Below, one piece after another: positions 1-8,774 of a stretch of 55,000 bases of DNA; position 1 is the first letter of the stretch; every line of letters starts with the position of its first letter. Source of the stretch: an uncultured Pelagibacteraceae bacterium (GTDB taxonomy: Bacteria; Pseudomonadota; Alphaproteobacteria; Pelagibacterales; Pelagibacteraceae); NCBI GenBank assembly GCA_902543295.1, contig CACBXW010000002.1, forward strand, positions 1 through 55,000, given 5' to 3'. Below the pieces are notes generated by a model that worked only from the letters and a program-made list of their open reading frames with translations, was not told the origin of the DNA and made no database searches. The position numbers were made by a program, and so were the translations under genes.

Positions 1-136
1 TTTCTAAATAACTAATTTTATTATCTAATCTAGAAATTAAGTATATTCTAAATTTTTTTGAAAGTTTTTTTACAATTGGAAAAATTGTTTGATGAGATTT
101 AGGATTTTCCCAGATTAATAGAAATAATTTTTTCAA
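1..136 (-). CDS. Partial glycosyltransferase (N-terminus only)
   Basis: An open frame starts at a TTG at 134-136, 7 bases after the stop of the GT2 gene upstream on the same strand, and runs off the left edge without a stop. The visible 45 residues begin with a beta strand (KKLFLLIWENP), then a helix-like stretch (QTIFPIVKKLSKKF) and a second strand (RIYLIS). This is how GT-B (GT4-like) glycosyltransferases often start, but no catalytic motif is in view. An in-frame stop lies a little upstream and no ATG is available, so the TTG start is the best choice. The family call is inference; that coding sequence continues past the edge is fairly clear. Confidence 0.5.
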   Translation of the reverse strand, partial: MKKLFLLIWENPKSHQTIFPIVKKLSKKFRIYLISRLDNKISYLE

Positions 137-143
137 AGTCAGC

Positions 144-848
144 CTAATATCTAGATAAGAATTTATATTTCAAGATAGAAAAAACTGCATTTACTCCATC
201 AGTGTATTTAATTTTTTTTCCTTCTTTGAATGATCTGCCTTTGTAAGATATAGGTATTTCAATAATATTATAACCCATATTAGATAGTTTGGTTGTTAAT
301 TCTGGGCAAAATCCAAAATTTTTTTCTTGAAAATTAATTTTTTTAAAAATTTTGCTATCTATGAGCTTATAGCAAGTATGTGCATCAGTTAAATTTTGCA
401 AATTAATTATATTTGAAAGAATTGTTAGGATATGATTAAAAAAAATTCTACTCAATGAAAGAAATTCTTTAGACTTATATCTTTGTTTTCCTAACACTCT
501 TGAACCATACACAGCATAATAATTTTTGCTTTTTCTAATTTTTTTTAACATTTTTTCTATATCTTTTGGATTATATTCTAAATCTGCATCTTGAATAATT
601 ACATATTTCCCTTTTACAAAGCTCTGCGCACTTTTTATCGCTGAACCTTTGCCCATATTTTTTTTGTGAAAGATTATTTTATCTAATTTATTTTTATATT
701 TCATAATTTTTTTTTTTGTACCATCGGTAGAGCAATCATCTATAACAATTACCTGCTTGCTTATATTTAATTTAAATATTTTAACTAGTAATTTAGAAAT
801 AGTTCTTGTTTCATTAAACGCAGGTATTATGATAGTAAGTAATTTCAT
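144..848 (-). CDS. Glycosyltransferase family 2 (polyprenyl-phosphate sugar synthase-like)
   Basis: A 234-residue GT-A enzyme. PAFNE sits at residues 9-13, IDDCSTDGT at about 36-44, NMGKGSAIKS at 64-73 and the metal-binding QDADLEYNP at 86-94. This order and spacing match DPM1/GtrB-like enzymes that transfer a sugar from a nucleotide sugar to polyprenyl phosphate at the inner membrane face. Unlike GtrB it has no C-terminal membrane segments. The protein begins directly at the first beta strand, so the ATG at 848 is the right start. That ATG abuts the start of the divergent membrane protein gene at 849. A membrane partner that uses the lipid-linked sugar would be expected; 849-2516 or 3940-5199 are candidates. 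Donor sugar unknown. Confidence 0.85.
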   Translation of the reverse strand: MKLLTIIIPAFNETRTISKLLVKIFKLNISKQVIVIDDCSTDGTKKKIMKYKNKLDKIIFHKKNMGKGSAIKSAQSFVKGKYVIIQDADLEYNPKDIEKMLKKIRKSKNYYAVYGSRVLGKQRYKSKEFLSLSRIFFNHILTILSNIINLQNLTDAHTCYKLIDSKIFKKINFQEKNFGFCPELTTKLSNMGYNIIEIPISYKGRSFKEGKKIKYTDGVNAVFSILKYKFLSRY

Positions 849-2516
849 ATGATAGAAATATTTGTTTATTCTTTTTTTATTATATTTTTATTTACACCAT
901 TTGGAGTTTTTTTTATACATCAACAAAACAATTCAATTATTTGCTACAGTAAAGAACATATATTTGGATTAATTTTTTTGTCATTTGTGGCAGTTTTTGT
1001 AAATTTTTTTTTTCCACTCAATATTTTTATAAATACATTTATAATTATAATATCTATAATAATTATATTAATTTTTAGAAAACATTATCTAAATCTAATT
1101 TTTTTAAAATTTTGTTTATTTGGTGCAATATTGTTAGCACTATTGTTGACAGAAAGTGAAGTATATAGACCTGATGCTGGTTTGTATCATTTGCCATTTG
1201 TTGGAATTTTAAATTCAGAGAAAATTATAATTGGACTTTCAAATTTGCACTCAAGATATGGTCACATATCAATAATACAATATTTATCTGCAATCTCAAA
1301 TAATATTTTACTAAATAATAATGGGATTAATTTTCCAGCAGGTTTAATTGCTATCTCTGTAATAATTAATTTTGTCAAACATATTTATAATTATAACCAA
1401 AAAAAAAAATATAATTTTCATTTTTTCTTTTTGCTATCAATAGTTATTTATATTTTCTATAAGATGAATAGATATAGTGAATATGGAAACGATGCACCTG
1501 CTCATTTTTTATTATTTTTTTTGATCTCTGAAGTAATTTTATATAATAAAAAAGTAGATATTTCTTCTTTCGGAAATAATTTAGCAATTATTTTTTTCAT
1601 AGTTATTAACAAAACTATTTTAATAACAACAATATTAGTAGGTACTCTACTACTAACAAAAAAGAATATTGCTTTGTTTGTTAAAAGTAAAAAATTTTAT
1701 TTTCTAAGTTTATTTTTGTTTTTTTGGATATTAAAAAATATATTAACATCAGGTTGTGCTTTGTACCCTCTTGGATTTACATGTATTGAGGAATTAAAGT
1801 GGGTGAATAAAAATAATGTAGAACAAATTTCTGAAGATGCCGAAGCATGGTCAAAAGGTATATCTGATTTGAATCAAATGGAAAAAAATAGATATTCGAA
1901 CTATAAAGAATTCAATGAAAACTTCAATTGGTTAGATGCATGGTCAAAAAAACATCTTAATGTAATTTTAAAAATTTTGACACCATATTCGATACTGCTG
2001 TCATTATTAATATTTTGTTTAATATATAAATCTTCTAAAAATAAAAATAAAATCGAGAAGAAATATGTATATTTATTTATAATTATATTATTTTGTGCAA
2101 CTATATGGTTCTTAAAAGCTCCATTATATAGATATGGTTATTCACTGATTATTGTGCTTATAAGTCTAATTTTTTCCTTTATATTGATAAAATTTAAAGC
2201 AGATGAAAAAAGGATGAAGATAATATCAAATACAATTTTAATTATCGGAGTATCTATATTTATATCAAAAAATGTTTATAGAACTTATATGAACGACAAT
2301 AATTACAATAACTACCCGTGGCCAAAGTATTATTCGATGGATGGAAAAAATAAATTAACAAAATATAGATCAAACAAATTAGATGAACAAATTATATTAT
2401 CACCAATTAAAGGCTATTGTATGTATATAAAAAAATTATGCACTCATTACGGAATAGATGAAAATCTTAAATTAAAAATTACAAATAATTACAAAGTAAT
2501 TTATAAAAAAAATTAA
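849..2516 (+). CDS. Multi-spanning membrane protein, possible GT-C-like surface glycan protein
   Basis: A 555-residue protein with about 11-12 hydrophobic segments and one long loop (about residues 300-375). Near the first large loop it carries RPDAGLYHLP (107-116) and SNLHSRYGHISIIQYLSA (131-148). I associate this pattern from memory with uncharacterised membrane proteins of surface-polysaccharide loci (LIC_10190-like). A polar loop with Asp and His after the third hydrophobic segments recalls GT-C transferases using lipid-phosphate sugars, but no accepted GT-C motif is confirmed. It is divergent from the GT2 gene, with start codons back to back, and convergent with the next GT2 gene (2 bases apart). 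Function unknown; transfer or polymerisation at the periplasmic face is a guess from context. Confidence 0.7.
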   Translation: MIEIFVYSFFIIFLFTPFGVFFIHQQNNSIICYSKEHIFGLIFLSFVAVFVNFFFPLNIFINTFIIIISIIIILIFRKHYLNLIFLKFCLFGAILLALLLTESEVYRPDAGLYHLPFVGILNSEKIIIGLSNLHSRYGHISIIQYLSAISNNILLNNNGINFPAGLIAISVIINFVKHIYNYNQKKKYNFHFFFLLSIVIYIFYKMNRYSEYGNDAPAHFLLFFLISEVILYNKKVDISSFGNNLAIIFFIVINKTILITTILVGTLLLTKKNIALFVKSKKFYFLSLFLFFWILKNILTSGCALYPLGFTCIEELKWVNKNNVEQISEDAEAWSKGISDLNQMEKNRYSNYKEFNENFNWLDAWSKKHLNVILKILTPYSILLSLLIFCLIYKSSKNKNKIEKKYVYLFIIILFCATIWFLKAPLYRYGYSLIIVLISLIFSFILIKFKADEKRMKIISNTILIIGVSIFISKNVYRTYMNDNNYNNYPWPKYYSMDGKNKLTKYRSNKLDEQIILSPIKGYCMYIKKLCTHYGIDENLKLKITNNYKVIYKKN

Positions 2517-2517
2517 G

Positions 2518-3225
2518 TTAATTAAAAAACAACTTTAAATAAATAATACTAATAAAAAATTTAATACTATCAATAAACACATTAACTTTGCTTCCTTCTT
2601 GATGTTTCCATCTAATAGGTAGTTCCAAAATATCAATTTTAAACTTTTTACAGAGTAAAATAATTTCCAAATCATGAGCAAAACCATTTATCGAAACATT
2701 TTTGAAAATTTTTTTTACGTAACTTTTATGATATAATTTAAAACCACACTGAGTATCTTTAATTTTTATTTTTAGAATTGTGTAAATTAACAATGTCATT
2801 ATTTTCCCAATAAATTTTCTTAAAAATACAACACGAACTTTAGATTGAGGAAGATTTCTTGAGCCTACATAAAGTTTATTTTTAGAAAATAAAATTTTTT
2901 TTTTCCAATTTAACAATTGCTCCAATTGAACTGATAAGTCAACATCTGCAGTTAAAATCCATTCAGCACTTTGTTTGATTATGCCAGTTTTTATAGCAAA
3001 GCCCTTTCCAAGATTTTTTTTATATGAAAATATAAACACTTTGATGTTTTTATTTATTTTTTTAAAATTTTTGATTATTTTTAAAGAGTCGTCACTACTG
3101 CCATCATTTACAAATATATAATTCACGTTTTTTATATGATTTTTATTAAAGCGAATTATCGAATTAAATAATTTTTTTAATCTTTTGCTTTCGTTATATA
3201 CAGGAAATATTATTGATAAATTCAT
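2518..3225 (-). CDS. Glycosyltransferase family 2 (ALG5/DPM1-like)
   Basis: A 235-residue GT-A transferase with PVYNES at 8-13, VNDGSSDDS at 39-47, KNLGKGFAIKTG at 70-81 and TADVDLSVQ at 92-100. The second acidic cluster reads DVDLS and is followed by a conserved GSRNLPQSKV stretch near 120, as in dolichyl/polyprenyl-phosphate beta-glucosyltransferases. The C-terminus ends in one hydrophobic segment (FFISIIYLKLFF) that may hold it at the membrane. It likely loads a hexose onto polyprenyl phosphate. It starts 2 bases after the stop of the methyltransferase gene at 3228-3947, consistent with one transcript. Donor sugar cannot be read from sequence. Confidence 0.85.
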   Translation of the reverse strand: MNLSIIFPVYNESKRLKKLFNSIIRFNKNHIKNVNYIFVNDGSSDDSLKIIKNFKKINKNIKVFIFSYKKNLGKGFAIKTGIIKQSAEWILTADVDLSVQLEQLLNWKKKILFSKNKLYVGSRNLPQSKVRVVFLRKFIGKIMTLLIYTILKIKIKDTQCGFKLYHKSYVKKIFKNVSINGFAHDLEIILLCKKFKIDILELPIRWKHQEGSKVNVFIDSIKFFISIIYLKLFFN

Positions 3226-3227
3226 TA

Positions 3228-3947
3228 TTATTTTTTTTCTCCAAAATAAAATATTGAAATTCCGAAAGGTAAATTAAGAAAGCTTATTAAAAATTTTTCA
3301 AAAGAAAATATGTTTTTTAGAATTTTATTAATAGTTGAATTACCTTTTTTTTCTACTTTATCTATAAATTGTACATTGAATACTTTATAAAATATTAATA
3401 GTGGTGCTATTACTGGGAATAAAATAAAATTGAAATACGAAAATTTAAGAGTTTTAAAATGGTTTAATAAAATTTTACTTAAAGTTTTTTTTGTGTATCT
3501 TCTTTTATGATGTAATACTTTATCCTTTGATGTGAAAAGATAATTATAAGCTGGAACAGTTATAAGTATTTTACCGTTTTTTTTTATTTTTTTATGAAGA
3601 AATTTAATAATTTTTTTATCGTTTTCTATATGTTCGATAACATCTAAAGCCAAAATTAAATCATATTTTGTTTTTGAATTAAGATTATTTAAAATTTTAA
3701 ATTTTTTTTTTTTAGAATTTTTTTTTATAAATTTTAAAGCATTGATATTGTTATCATAAATTGATAACTGTCCAAATTTAGACAACATTTCTACATTAAC
3801 ACCAACTCCACACCCATAGTCTAAAATTTTAATTTTTTTATTGTTCAAATTTTTTAACAGAAAATGATTTATTATATTTTTTCTAGACTCAAACCACCAA
3901 TGATTTCTATTTTCTTCAAATTGCCTTTTGTAAACAGATTTATCCAT
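3228..3947 (-). CDS. Class I SAM-dependent methyltransferase
   Basis: A 239-residue protein with the SAM-binding motif LDYGCGVGVN at 42-51 and motif IV-like LDVIEHIEND at 101-110, followed by NGKILITVPAY, typical of Methyltransf_11/23 enzymes. An N-terminal HWWFESRK segment is frequent in methyltransferases of glycan loci. The C-terminal third has two hydrophobic stretches, suggesting membrane association, perhaps acting on a lipid-linked substrate. It overlaps the upstream gene by 8 bases (ATGGATAA), so translation is probably coupled. Whether it methylates a sugar or another acceptor is not evident. Confidence 0.82.
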   Translation of the reverse strand: MDKSVYKRQFEENRNHWWFESRKNIINHFLLKNLNNKKIKILDYGCGVGVNVEMLSKFGQLSIYDNNINALKFIKKNSKKKKFKILNNLNSKTKYDLILALDVIEHIENDKKIIKFLHKKIKKNGKILITVPAYNYLFTSKDKVLHHKRRYTKKTLSKILLNHFKTLKFSYFNFILFPVIAPLLIFYKVFNVQFIDKVEKKGNSTINKILKNIFSFEKFLISFLNLPFGISIFYFGEKK

Positions 3948-5199
3948 TGAGTATCCCTCTTAATCTAATATATTTTAAAAATAAATACACATTGCTTAAT
4001 ATATATAAAGGTACCAGATGTCGGGTATAAATAAAGCCAATGAGATATGGGATCAAATATAAAATAATTATCAATAAATAATAATTATCAACTCTATTGT
4101 TACTTTTTTTAATTATTGAAAATATTGCTATTAAAATTGAAATATTAAATAAAATTTTATTTGGTATTTCCGTTATTCTGATTTTTTTAAATTTATTTGA
4201 GCTCTCATCTTGTGAGTCATATTTGACATTTAGAAACAAGACATATAATTTTTTTTTTATACTTTCAAAAAAAAATTTATCGTTTTCTTTTGCATATTGT
4301 ATAATTTCTTTAGAAAAAATTTTATTAAATTCAAATTCATTTTGTACTTTTTTAAGTTCATTTTTTTTTTCATACATAATATCTTTTAGCAAAATATCGG
4401 GGCTCTTGAATGGATATACATCATTAAATTTTTCGTTATAAACTACACTTAAAGTTAATCCACTCAGAGACGAAATAGATAATGGAGATACAAATTTTTG
4501 AGATTTATAATAAGAAAATGACCCCCAACAAATATAAGAAAGTATTATAAAAATGAGTGGTAAATATTTATTTTTGTTTTGATTTTCAAATATTAAAATA
4601 AATGGCAACAAATAGCAGAGCAGTAGTTGGGATGCTTTAGTAAAATAAATTATAACCAGCGACAAAGTTACTAGTCTGAAATCAATCTCTTTTTTTGTGA
4701 TACTTAGATATAAAATTGTAATAAAAATAGATATTATCCCTTCCTCTGGAATTAATCTTAATAATGTTATTAAATTGTAGGGATTATATATAAACAAAAA
4801 GAAACATCCCAAAACTAAGAAATTTTTTTTTAATATTTTATATAGAATTAGTAGTAAACTTATGAATATTAAGTAATTTTTAATAAGTAAAATTATTAAA
4901 AAATTTTTTGAAATGTATAAATAAATCCATTTTATTATGAATGGAATTATAGGCATACGAGATAAATAGAATTTTAATCCGAATAATTCTTGCTCATATT
5001 TGTTTACTTCTATTAAGTTTTTGACAATACCAGCAAAAAAAAATTGCAAACTTTCATAATTTAAACTTCCATCATCAATGACAATATTTGGAAATCTTAG
5101 AATTATATATTTATGCCAAAATATTGTTAAAATAGTTATAATTAGTAGGCAAAAAGTAATTAATAAAATTTTTTTTTGTAGTTCAGAAAAAATTAACAC
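3940..5199 (-). CDS. Multi-spanning membrane protein, possible GT-C glycosyltransferase
   Basis: A 419-residue protein with about 9-10 hydrophobic segments and a hydrophilic loop around residues 235-330. After the first membrane segment comes a polar region (VIDDGSLNYESL, LKFYLSRMPIIP), the arrangement seen in GT-C enzymes that use polyprenyl-phosphate sugars (ArnT/PMT-like). The start is GTG at 5199; no ATG gives a full first membrane helix. It overlaps the methyltransferase by 8 bases and lies two genes upstream of an ALG5-like GT2 whose lipid-linked product it might use. Family membership is inference; that it is an integral membrane protein is clear. Confidence 0.68.
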   Translation of the reverse strand: MLIFSELQKKILLITFCLLIITILTIFWHKYIILRFPNIVIDDGSLNYESLQFFFAGIVKNLIEVNKYEQELFGLKFYLSRMPIIPFIIKWIYLYISKNFLIILLIKNYLIFISLLLILYKILKKNFLVLGCFFLFIYNPYNLITLLRLIPEEGIISIFITILYLSITKKEIDFRLVTLSLVIIYFTKASQLLLCYLLPFILIFENQNKNKYLPLIFIILSYICWGSFSYYKSQKFVSPLSISSLSGLTLSVVYNEKFNDVYPFKSPDILLKDIMYEKKNELKKVQNEFEFNKIFSKEIIQYAKENDKFFFESIKKKLYVLFLNVKYDSQDESSNKFKKIRITEIPNKILFNISILIAIFSIIKKSNNRVDNYYLLIIILYLIPYLIGFIYTRHLVPLYILSNVYLFLKYIRLRGILNG

Positions 5200-5255
5200 T
5201 TTAAATTCTTTTTTAATTTATCAAAAATTATTTAATAATAACTTTTTAAATTATA

Positions 5256-7094
5256 CTATTTTGCAATTTTTTTTAGATATTTTTGATGAGGAGTGTCTTT
5301 AATTAGCATTTCATCTAACTTAATTACTTGATTAATTATGTCTTCTGAATTTGTCCTCTCTAAACACTCCATAATATCATTATGTGTTGTTGAAGCTAAA
5401 TTTTGCCCAAGAGAAATTTCTTCAGAAATTTTTTCTCCCTTTTTTAGTCCAATAATTTTAATACTAATATCACCTTTTGGATTAAATTTATTCTTTATAG
5501 AGTAACCACTCAATTTTATGATACGAGAAGCAATATCATATATTTTTAATTGTTTTCCCATGTTTAATGCAAAAATTTTGAAACCAGATTTATTGATATA
5601 AGAAGAATTTATTACCAATCTTACAGCCTCTGAAATTGACATAAAATATCTTTCAGAATTTTTATTTGTAACAGTTAAAAATTCTTTGTTTTTTACTTGT
5701 TTAAGAAATAGTGGTATGACGGAACCACTTGATCCTATTACATTACCGAATCTAACAATTGAGAAATTTAGTTCCTTTTTTTTACTATATTTTAAATAAA
5801 ATTCATTTAATAATTTTTCTCCAATCTTTTTTGTGTATCCAAGAATACTTTTTGGGTTAACTGCTTTATCGGAGCTTATAAATGTAAAATTTTTGATATT
5901 ATTTTTGCAAGCAAATTCTATAATTTTTTTTGTACCTATGATATTATTTTTTATCATTGTATGAGAATTTTCCTCTCCAAAACTTACATGTTTATATGCG
6001 GCAGCGTGATATATTTCATCAATTGTTTCATTTTTAAAAACTTTTTCTAAAAAAATGTAGTCGCTACAATCACCTAAAATAAATTTTAAATTTTTTGATG
6101 AATTTTTAATTTTGGTTTTCAAATTATATAAGTTTATTTCAGATGTATCTAAAACAAAAAGTTTATTTGGTGAATATTTTAAAATTTCAAGACACAGTTC
6201 ACTACCAATAGAGCCGGCTCCACCAGTAACTATAATATTTTTTTTATATATCTTATTTTTTAAAATTTTGTCGTTAACAATTATTTTTGGTCTATCAACA
6301 ATTTCGTAGAAATTTATATTGTTCTCTAAGGATTTATTAATAAAGTTTTTAATAAAATGTTTGGTATCCGAAATTTTTCTAATTCTAACATTATATTTAC
6401 TAAACCTATTAAAAACTTTTTTAAAATTTTTTTCAGAAAATTTCTTTGGTCCATATATTATTTCTGTAATTTTTTTTTCTTTAAATACTTTTGATAATTC
6501 TTCGTATTTGTATATTTTTATTCCATTTACTTCTCTTTTTTTATAATTTCCCTGGGTGTCAATAAAGCCTTCGACTTCTCCATATACTGAAAATTGGCGA
6601 AGACTATTCAATAAAGAAACAGTGTTTTCATTGATACCAAATATTAATATTTTGTTATCAATATGGTTTTGTATTTTGTTCGTATTTAATAAATAATTTA
6701 AAATAATTCTATGAGTTACAATTAAAATTGCTATCAATACAGGTGCAATAAATGAAACTGATCTCGGAAAGTATATCATTTCATATGTGCTGTAATTTAT
6801 TATTACTAATATTATTTGAATTATAAATATCGCTTTAATAATTTTTAAAATTGAGAAATTATCAAAGTATCTAATTAAAATTTGATAAATATTAAAATAT
6901 GAAAAAATACTGAAAAAAACAACAAAATATAACAAATATATCAATATATTTATTTCTAATGGTGAATAAAATTTTTCTAACCTTAAGGAAAATGAAATCA
7001 AAATTGATAGAGAAATAATTATTAAATCTGAAAATATTAAAAATATTTTTTTTTTAAAATTCGATAAGTTTATATCCAGTATTTTTTTTTTCAT
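5256..7094 (-). CDS. Membrane nucleoside-diphosphate-sugar 4,6-dehydratase (PglF/WbpM/CapD type)
   Basis: A 612-residue polysaccharide biosynthesis protein. It has four N-terminal membrane helices (about residues 15-135), a CoA-binding-like Rossmann domain (about 145-270, with ILIFGINENT) and a catalytic extended SDR domain. The SDR domain shows TGGAGSIGSEL (290-300), HAAAYKHV (about 362-369), SSDKAVNP (407-414) and GYTKK. Family members convert UDP-GlcNAc to a UDP-4-keto-6-deoxyhexose at the membrane, the first step toward bacillosamine, QuiNAc or FucNAc. The residue four before the catalytic Lys is Leu, where related enzymes have Met. I use the ATG at 7094, one base after the preceding stop; the longer frame from 7142 would overlap the neighbour by 47 bases and adds a non-family extension. 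Confidence 0.9.
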   Translation of the reverse strand: MKKKILDINLSNFKKKIFLIFSDLIIISLSILISFSLRLEKFYSPLEINILIYLLYFVVFFSIFSYFNIYQILIRYFDNFSILKIIKAIFIIQIILVIINYSTYEMIYFPRSVSFIAPVLIAILIVTHRIILNYLLNTNKIQNHIDNKILIFGINENTVSLLNSLRQFSVYGEVEGFIDTQGNYKKREVNGIKIYKYEELSKVFKEKKITEIIYGPKKFSEKNFKKVFNRFSKYNVRIRKISDTKHFIKNFINKSLENNINFYEIVDRPKIIVNDKILKNKIYKKNIIVTGGAGSIGSELCLEILKYSPNKLFVLDTSEINLYNLKTKIKNSSKNLKFILGDCSDYIFLEKVFKNETIDEIYHAAAYKHVSFGEENSHTMIKNNIIGTKKIIEFACKNNIKNFTFISSDKAVNPKSILGYTKKIGEKLLNEFYLKYSKKKELNFSIVRFGNVIGSSGSVIPLFLKQVKNKEFLTVTNKNSERYFMSISEAVRLVINSSYINKSGFKIFALNMGKQLKIYDIASRIIKLSGYSIKNKFNPKGDISIKIIGLKKGEKISEEISLGQNLASTTHNDIMECLERTNSEDIINQVIKLDEMLIKDTPHQKYLKKIAK

Positions 7095-7095
7095 T

Positions 7096-8217
7096 TCATA
7101 ACTTATATAAAATTTTACTAATTGATAATATAGTATTATCAACTTTATAGAGATCTATCATTTTTAGAGCATTTTTTTTCAATTTTTTTATATTTTTATT
7201 TTTAATAATTTTTAAAATAATTTTTGTTAAATCATTAAAATTTTTATAAACATATCCGTTAGTATTATTTTTAACCAAGTCATGAGTTGCTCCACAATTC
7301 CTTGAACCAATTACAGGTAAACCAGAAGCCATTGCTTCATTTATAACTAGACCCCATGTTTCATATTTGGAAGTAATAATTAGAAAATCATTTTTACTAT
7401 AAATTTTTCTTAATTCTTTTTGGTTTTTGAAACCTAAAAAATTAATATTTGTTAAATTATTTTGTTTTGTAAAATTTTTACAATCAGACTCTAATTTTCC
7501 AGATCCAGCTAGATTAAAATAGATGTTTTTATAATTTTTGAATCTTTTAGCAACTCTTAAAAAAAATAAAGGATCTTTTCTATCTATTAATTTTCCAACA
7601 AAAAGAAAATTTATTTTGTTATTTTTTTTTTTTTTTAATTTATTATGAAAAAATTTATTATCAACAAAGTATGGTGCACTATATAATTTTTTATCTTCAA
7701 TATTATAGTGCTTATAAAATTTTTTATTAAGACTGCCTATATATAAAAAAAAATCTATATTTTTGAATAAAATTTTTAAAAATATATTTTTTAAGAATTT
7801 TTTTAAAACATTTAAATCTTTATTTAAATTCGTTTCTACTCTTAAAATTGTTGGAATATTATATTTTTTCGCTAGAAATAAAGTTTTAAGATATAAAATA
7901 TTAGACCAACCAAAAAACAATATAGCATCATATTTATTTGTTTTAAAATATTGTTCAAGATTATAAAAAGATAATTTCCAATCATCAGCATGATATTTCT
8001 CTTTTTTTGAAAATATATAATTATAACCTGAGAGTAAATTAATGTTCCAGTTGATTTTTTTATTAAATCCTTCATCTTTGAATTTTGAATTTAAACCTTG
8101 TCTTGAAGCAAAATAAACATCTGCTTTAATTCCTATTTGATTAATCTTTTTAAAAAGTGGTACCTGGTATTGTATTATATGTGTAGTTACTATCGCCAAT
8201 TTTTTTTTTTTTCTCAA
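7096..8217 (-). CDS. Glycosyltransferase family 4 (GT-B)
   Basis: A 373-residue GT-B enzyme. The N-terminal domain opens with KLAIVTTHIIQYQVPLF, the C-terminal domain with FVGKLIDRKDP (206-216), and the nucleotide-sugar motif ETWGLVINE (286-294, E-x7-E) is intact, followed by MASGLPVIGS. This is a retaining cytoplasmic transferase adding a sugar to a lipid-linked intermediate. The start is TTG at 8217, whose TTGA overlaps the stop of the sugar transferase gene at 8214-8774, a stop-start overlap implying translational coupling. It sits between the initiating transferase and the PglF-like dehydratase, so it probably adds the second or a later sugar. Sugar specificity unknown. Confidence 0.87.
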   Translation of the reverse strand: MRKKKKLAIVTTHIIQYQVPLFKKINQIGIKADVYFASRQGLNSKFKDEGFNKKINWNINLLSGYNYIFSKKEKYHADDWKLSFYNLEQYFKTNKYDAILFFGWSNILYLKTLFLAKKYNIPTILRVETNLNKDLNVLKKFLKNIFLKILFKNIDFFLYIGSLNKKFYKHYNIEDKKLYSAPYFVDNKFFHNKLKKKKNNKINFLFVGKLIDRKDPLFFLRVAKRFKNYKNIYFNLAGSGKLESDCKNFTKQNNLTNINFLGFKNQKELRKIYSKNDFLIITSKYETWGLVINEAMASGLPVIGSRNCGATHDLVKNNTNGYVYKNFNDLTKIILKIIKNKNIKKLKKNALKMIDLYKVDNTILSISKILYKL

Positions 8218-8774
8218 TGTTTTAAACCTTCTTTTTTAAAAATGACTTGGATTGTTTTAAATAATATTTTTAAATCTAATATAAAATTTCTTTCATTTTT
8301 ATAAATTAAATCAAATTTAACTTTTTCCTCTAAGCTAATCATATCTCTTCCATTTATTTGGGCTAATCCTGTGATTCCTGGTAAAATATCATTTATCCCA
8401 CATAAATCTCTTTTTTTTATAAGTGAAATCTGATTTTTTAGAGCAGGTCTTGGACCAACTAAAGACATATCTCCAAAAAAAACATTAAATATTTGTGGGA
8501 TTTCATCAATGCTTAGTAGTCTTAAAAATTTTCCAATTCGTGTAATATAAAGGTCAGGATTCCTAAGGTCATTCGAGTTTATCGTGGGGGTTTCTTTAAC
8601 CATAGTTCTAAATTTTATCATATTAAAAACTTTTTTATTTTTGCCGATCCTTGGCGAAATATAAAATATCGGACCTTTGCTATCTAATTTGATTAAAAAA
8701 GATACAATTAATAATGGAATGAAAATAATAAAAGCCAAAAAAATAACTACTAATAAGTCAAAAATTCTTTTCAA
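8214..8774 (-). CDS. Monotopic initiating phosphoglycosyl transferase (PglC/WcaJ family)
   Basis: A 186-residue bacterial sugar transferase. One N-terminal re-entrant hydrophobic helix (about 5-30) is followed by SPRIGKNKKVF, IKFRTM (53-58), the catalytic Asp-Glu pair in SIDEIPQ (90-91), LVGPRP (105-110) and PGITGLAQINGR (132-143). The length matches the minimal PglC-type enzyme. It transfers a phosphosugar from UDP-sugar to polyprenyl phosphate, starting glycan assembly on the cytoplasmic face. With the PglF-like dehydratase nearby, a UDP-6-deoxy-amino sugar is a plausible donor, though no PglD-type acetyltransferase or PglE-like aminotransferase is adjacent. The TTG start at 8774 overlaps the upstream stop as TTGA. 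Family assignment is strong. Confidence 0.94.
   Translation of the reverse strand: MKRIFDLLVVIFLAFIIFIPLLIVSFLIKLDSKGPIFYISPRIGKNKKVFNMIKFRTMVKETPTINSNDLRNPDLYITRIGKFLRLLSIDEIPQIFNVFFGDMSLVGPRPALKNQISLIKKRDLCGINDILPGITGLAQINGRDMISLEEKVKFDLIYKNERNFILDLKILFKTIQVIFKKEGLKH

Noticed and set aside
2509..2525. Possible terminator at the convergent junction of the membrane protein and GT2 genes
   Set aside because: A/T-rich with no stable G+C stem; cannot be told from ordinary coding ends in this composition.
4097..4441. Open frame on the plus strand, about 114 codons, inside the membrane protein gene
   Set aside because: Lies wholly opposite a well-supported membrane protein; hydrophobic only because it mirrors Ile/Lys/Asn-rich coding sequence. 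No family pattern.
6112..6546. Two short plus-strand frames inside the 4,6-dehydratase gene
   Set aside because: Antisense to conserved SDR motifs; low-complexity sequence typical of the reverse strand of A+T-rich genes.
7095..7142. Longer start for the 4,6-dehydratase at 7142
   Set aside because: Would overlap the GT4 gene by 47 bases and adds 16 residues before the family's normal N-terminus; the ATG at 7094 lies one base after the stop.
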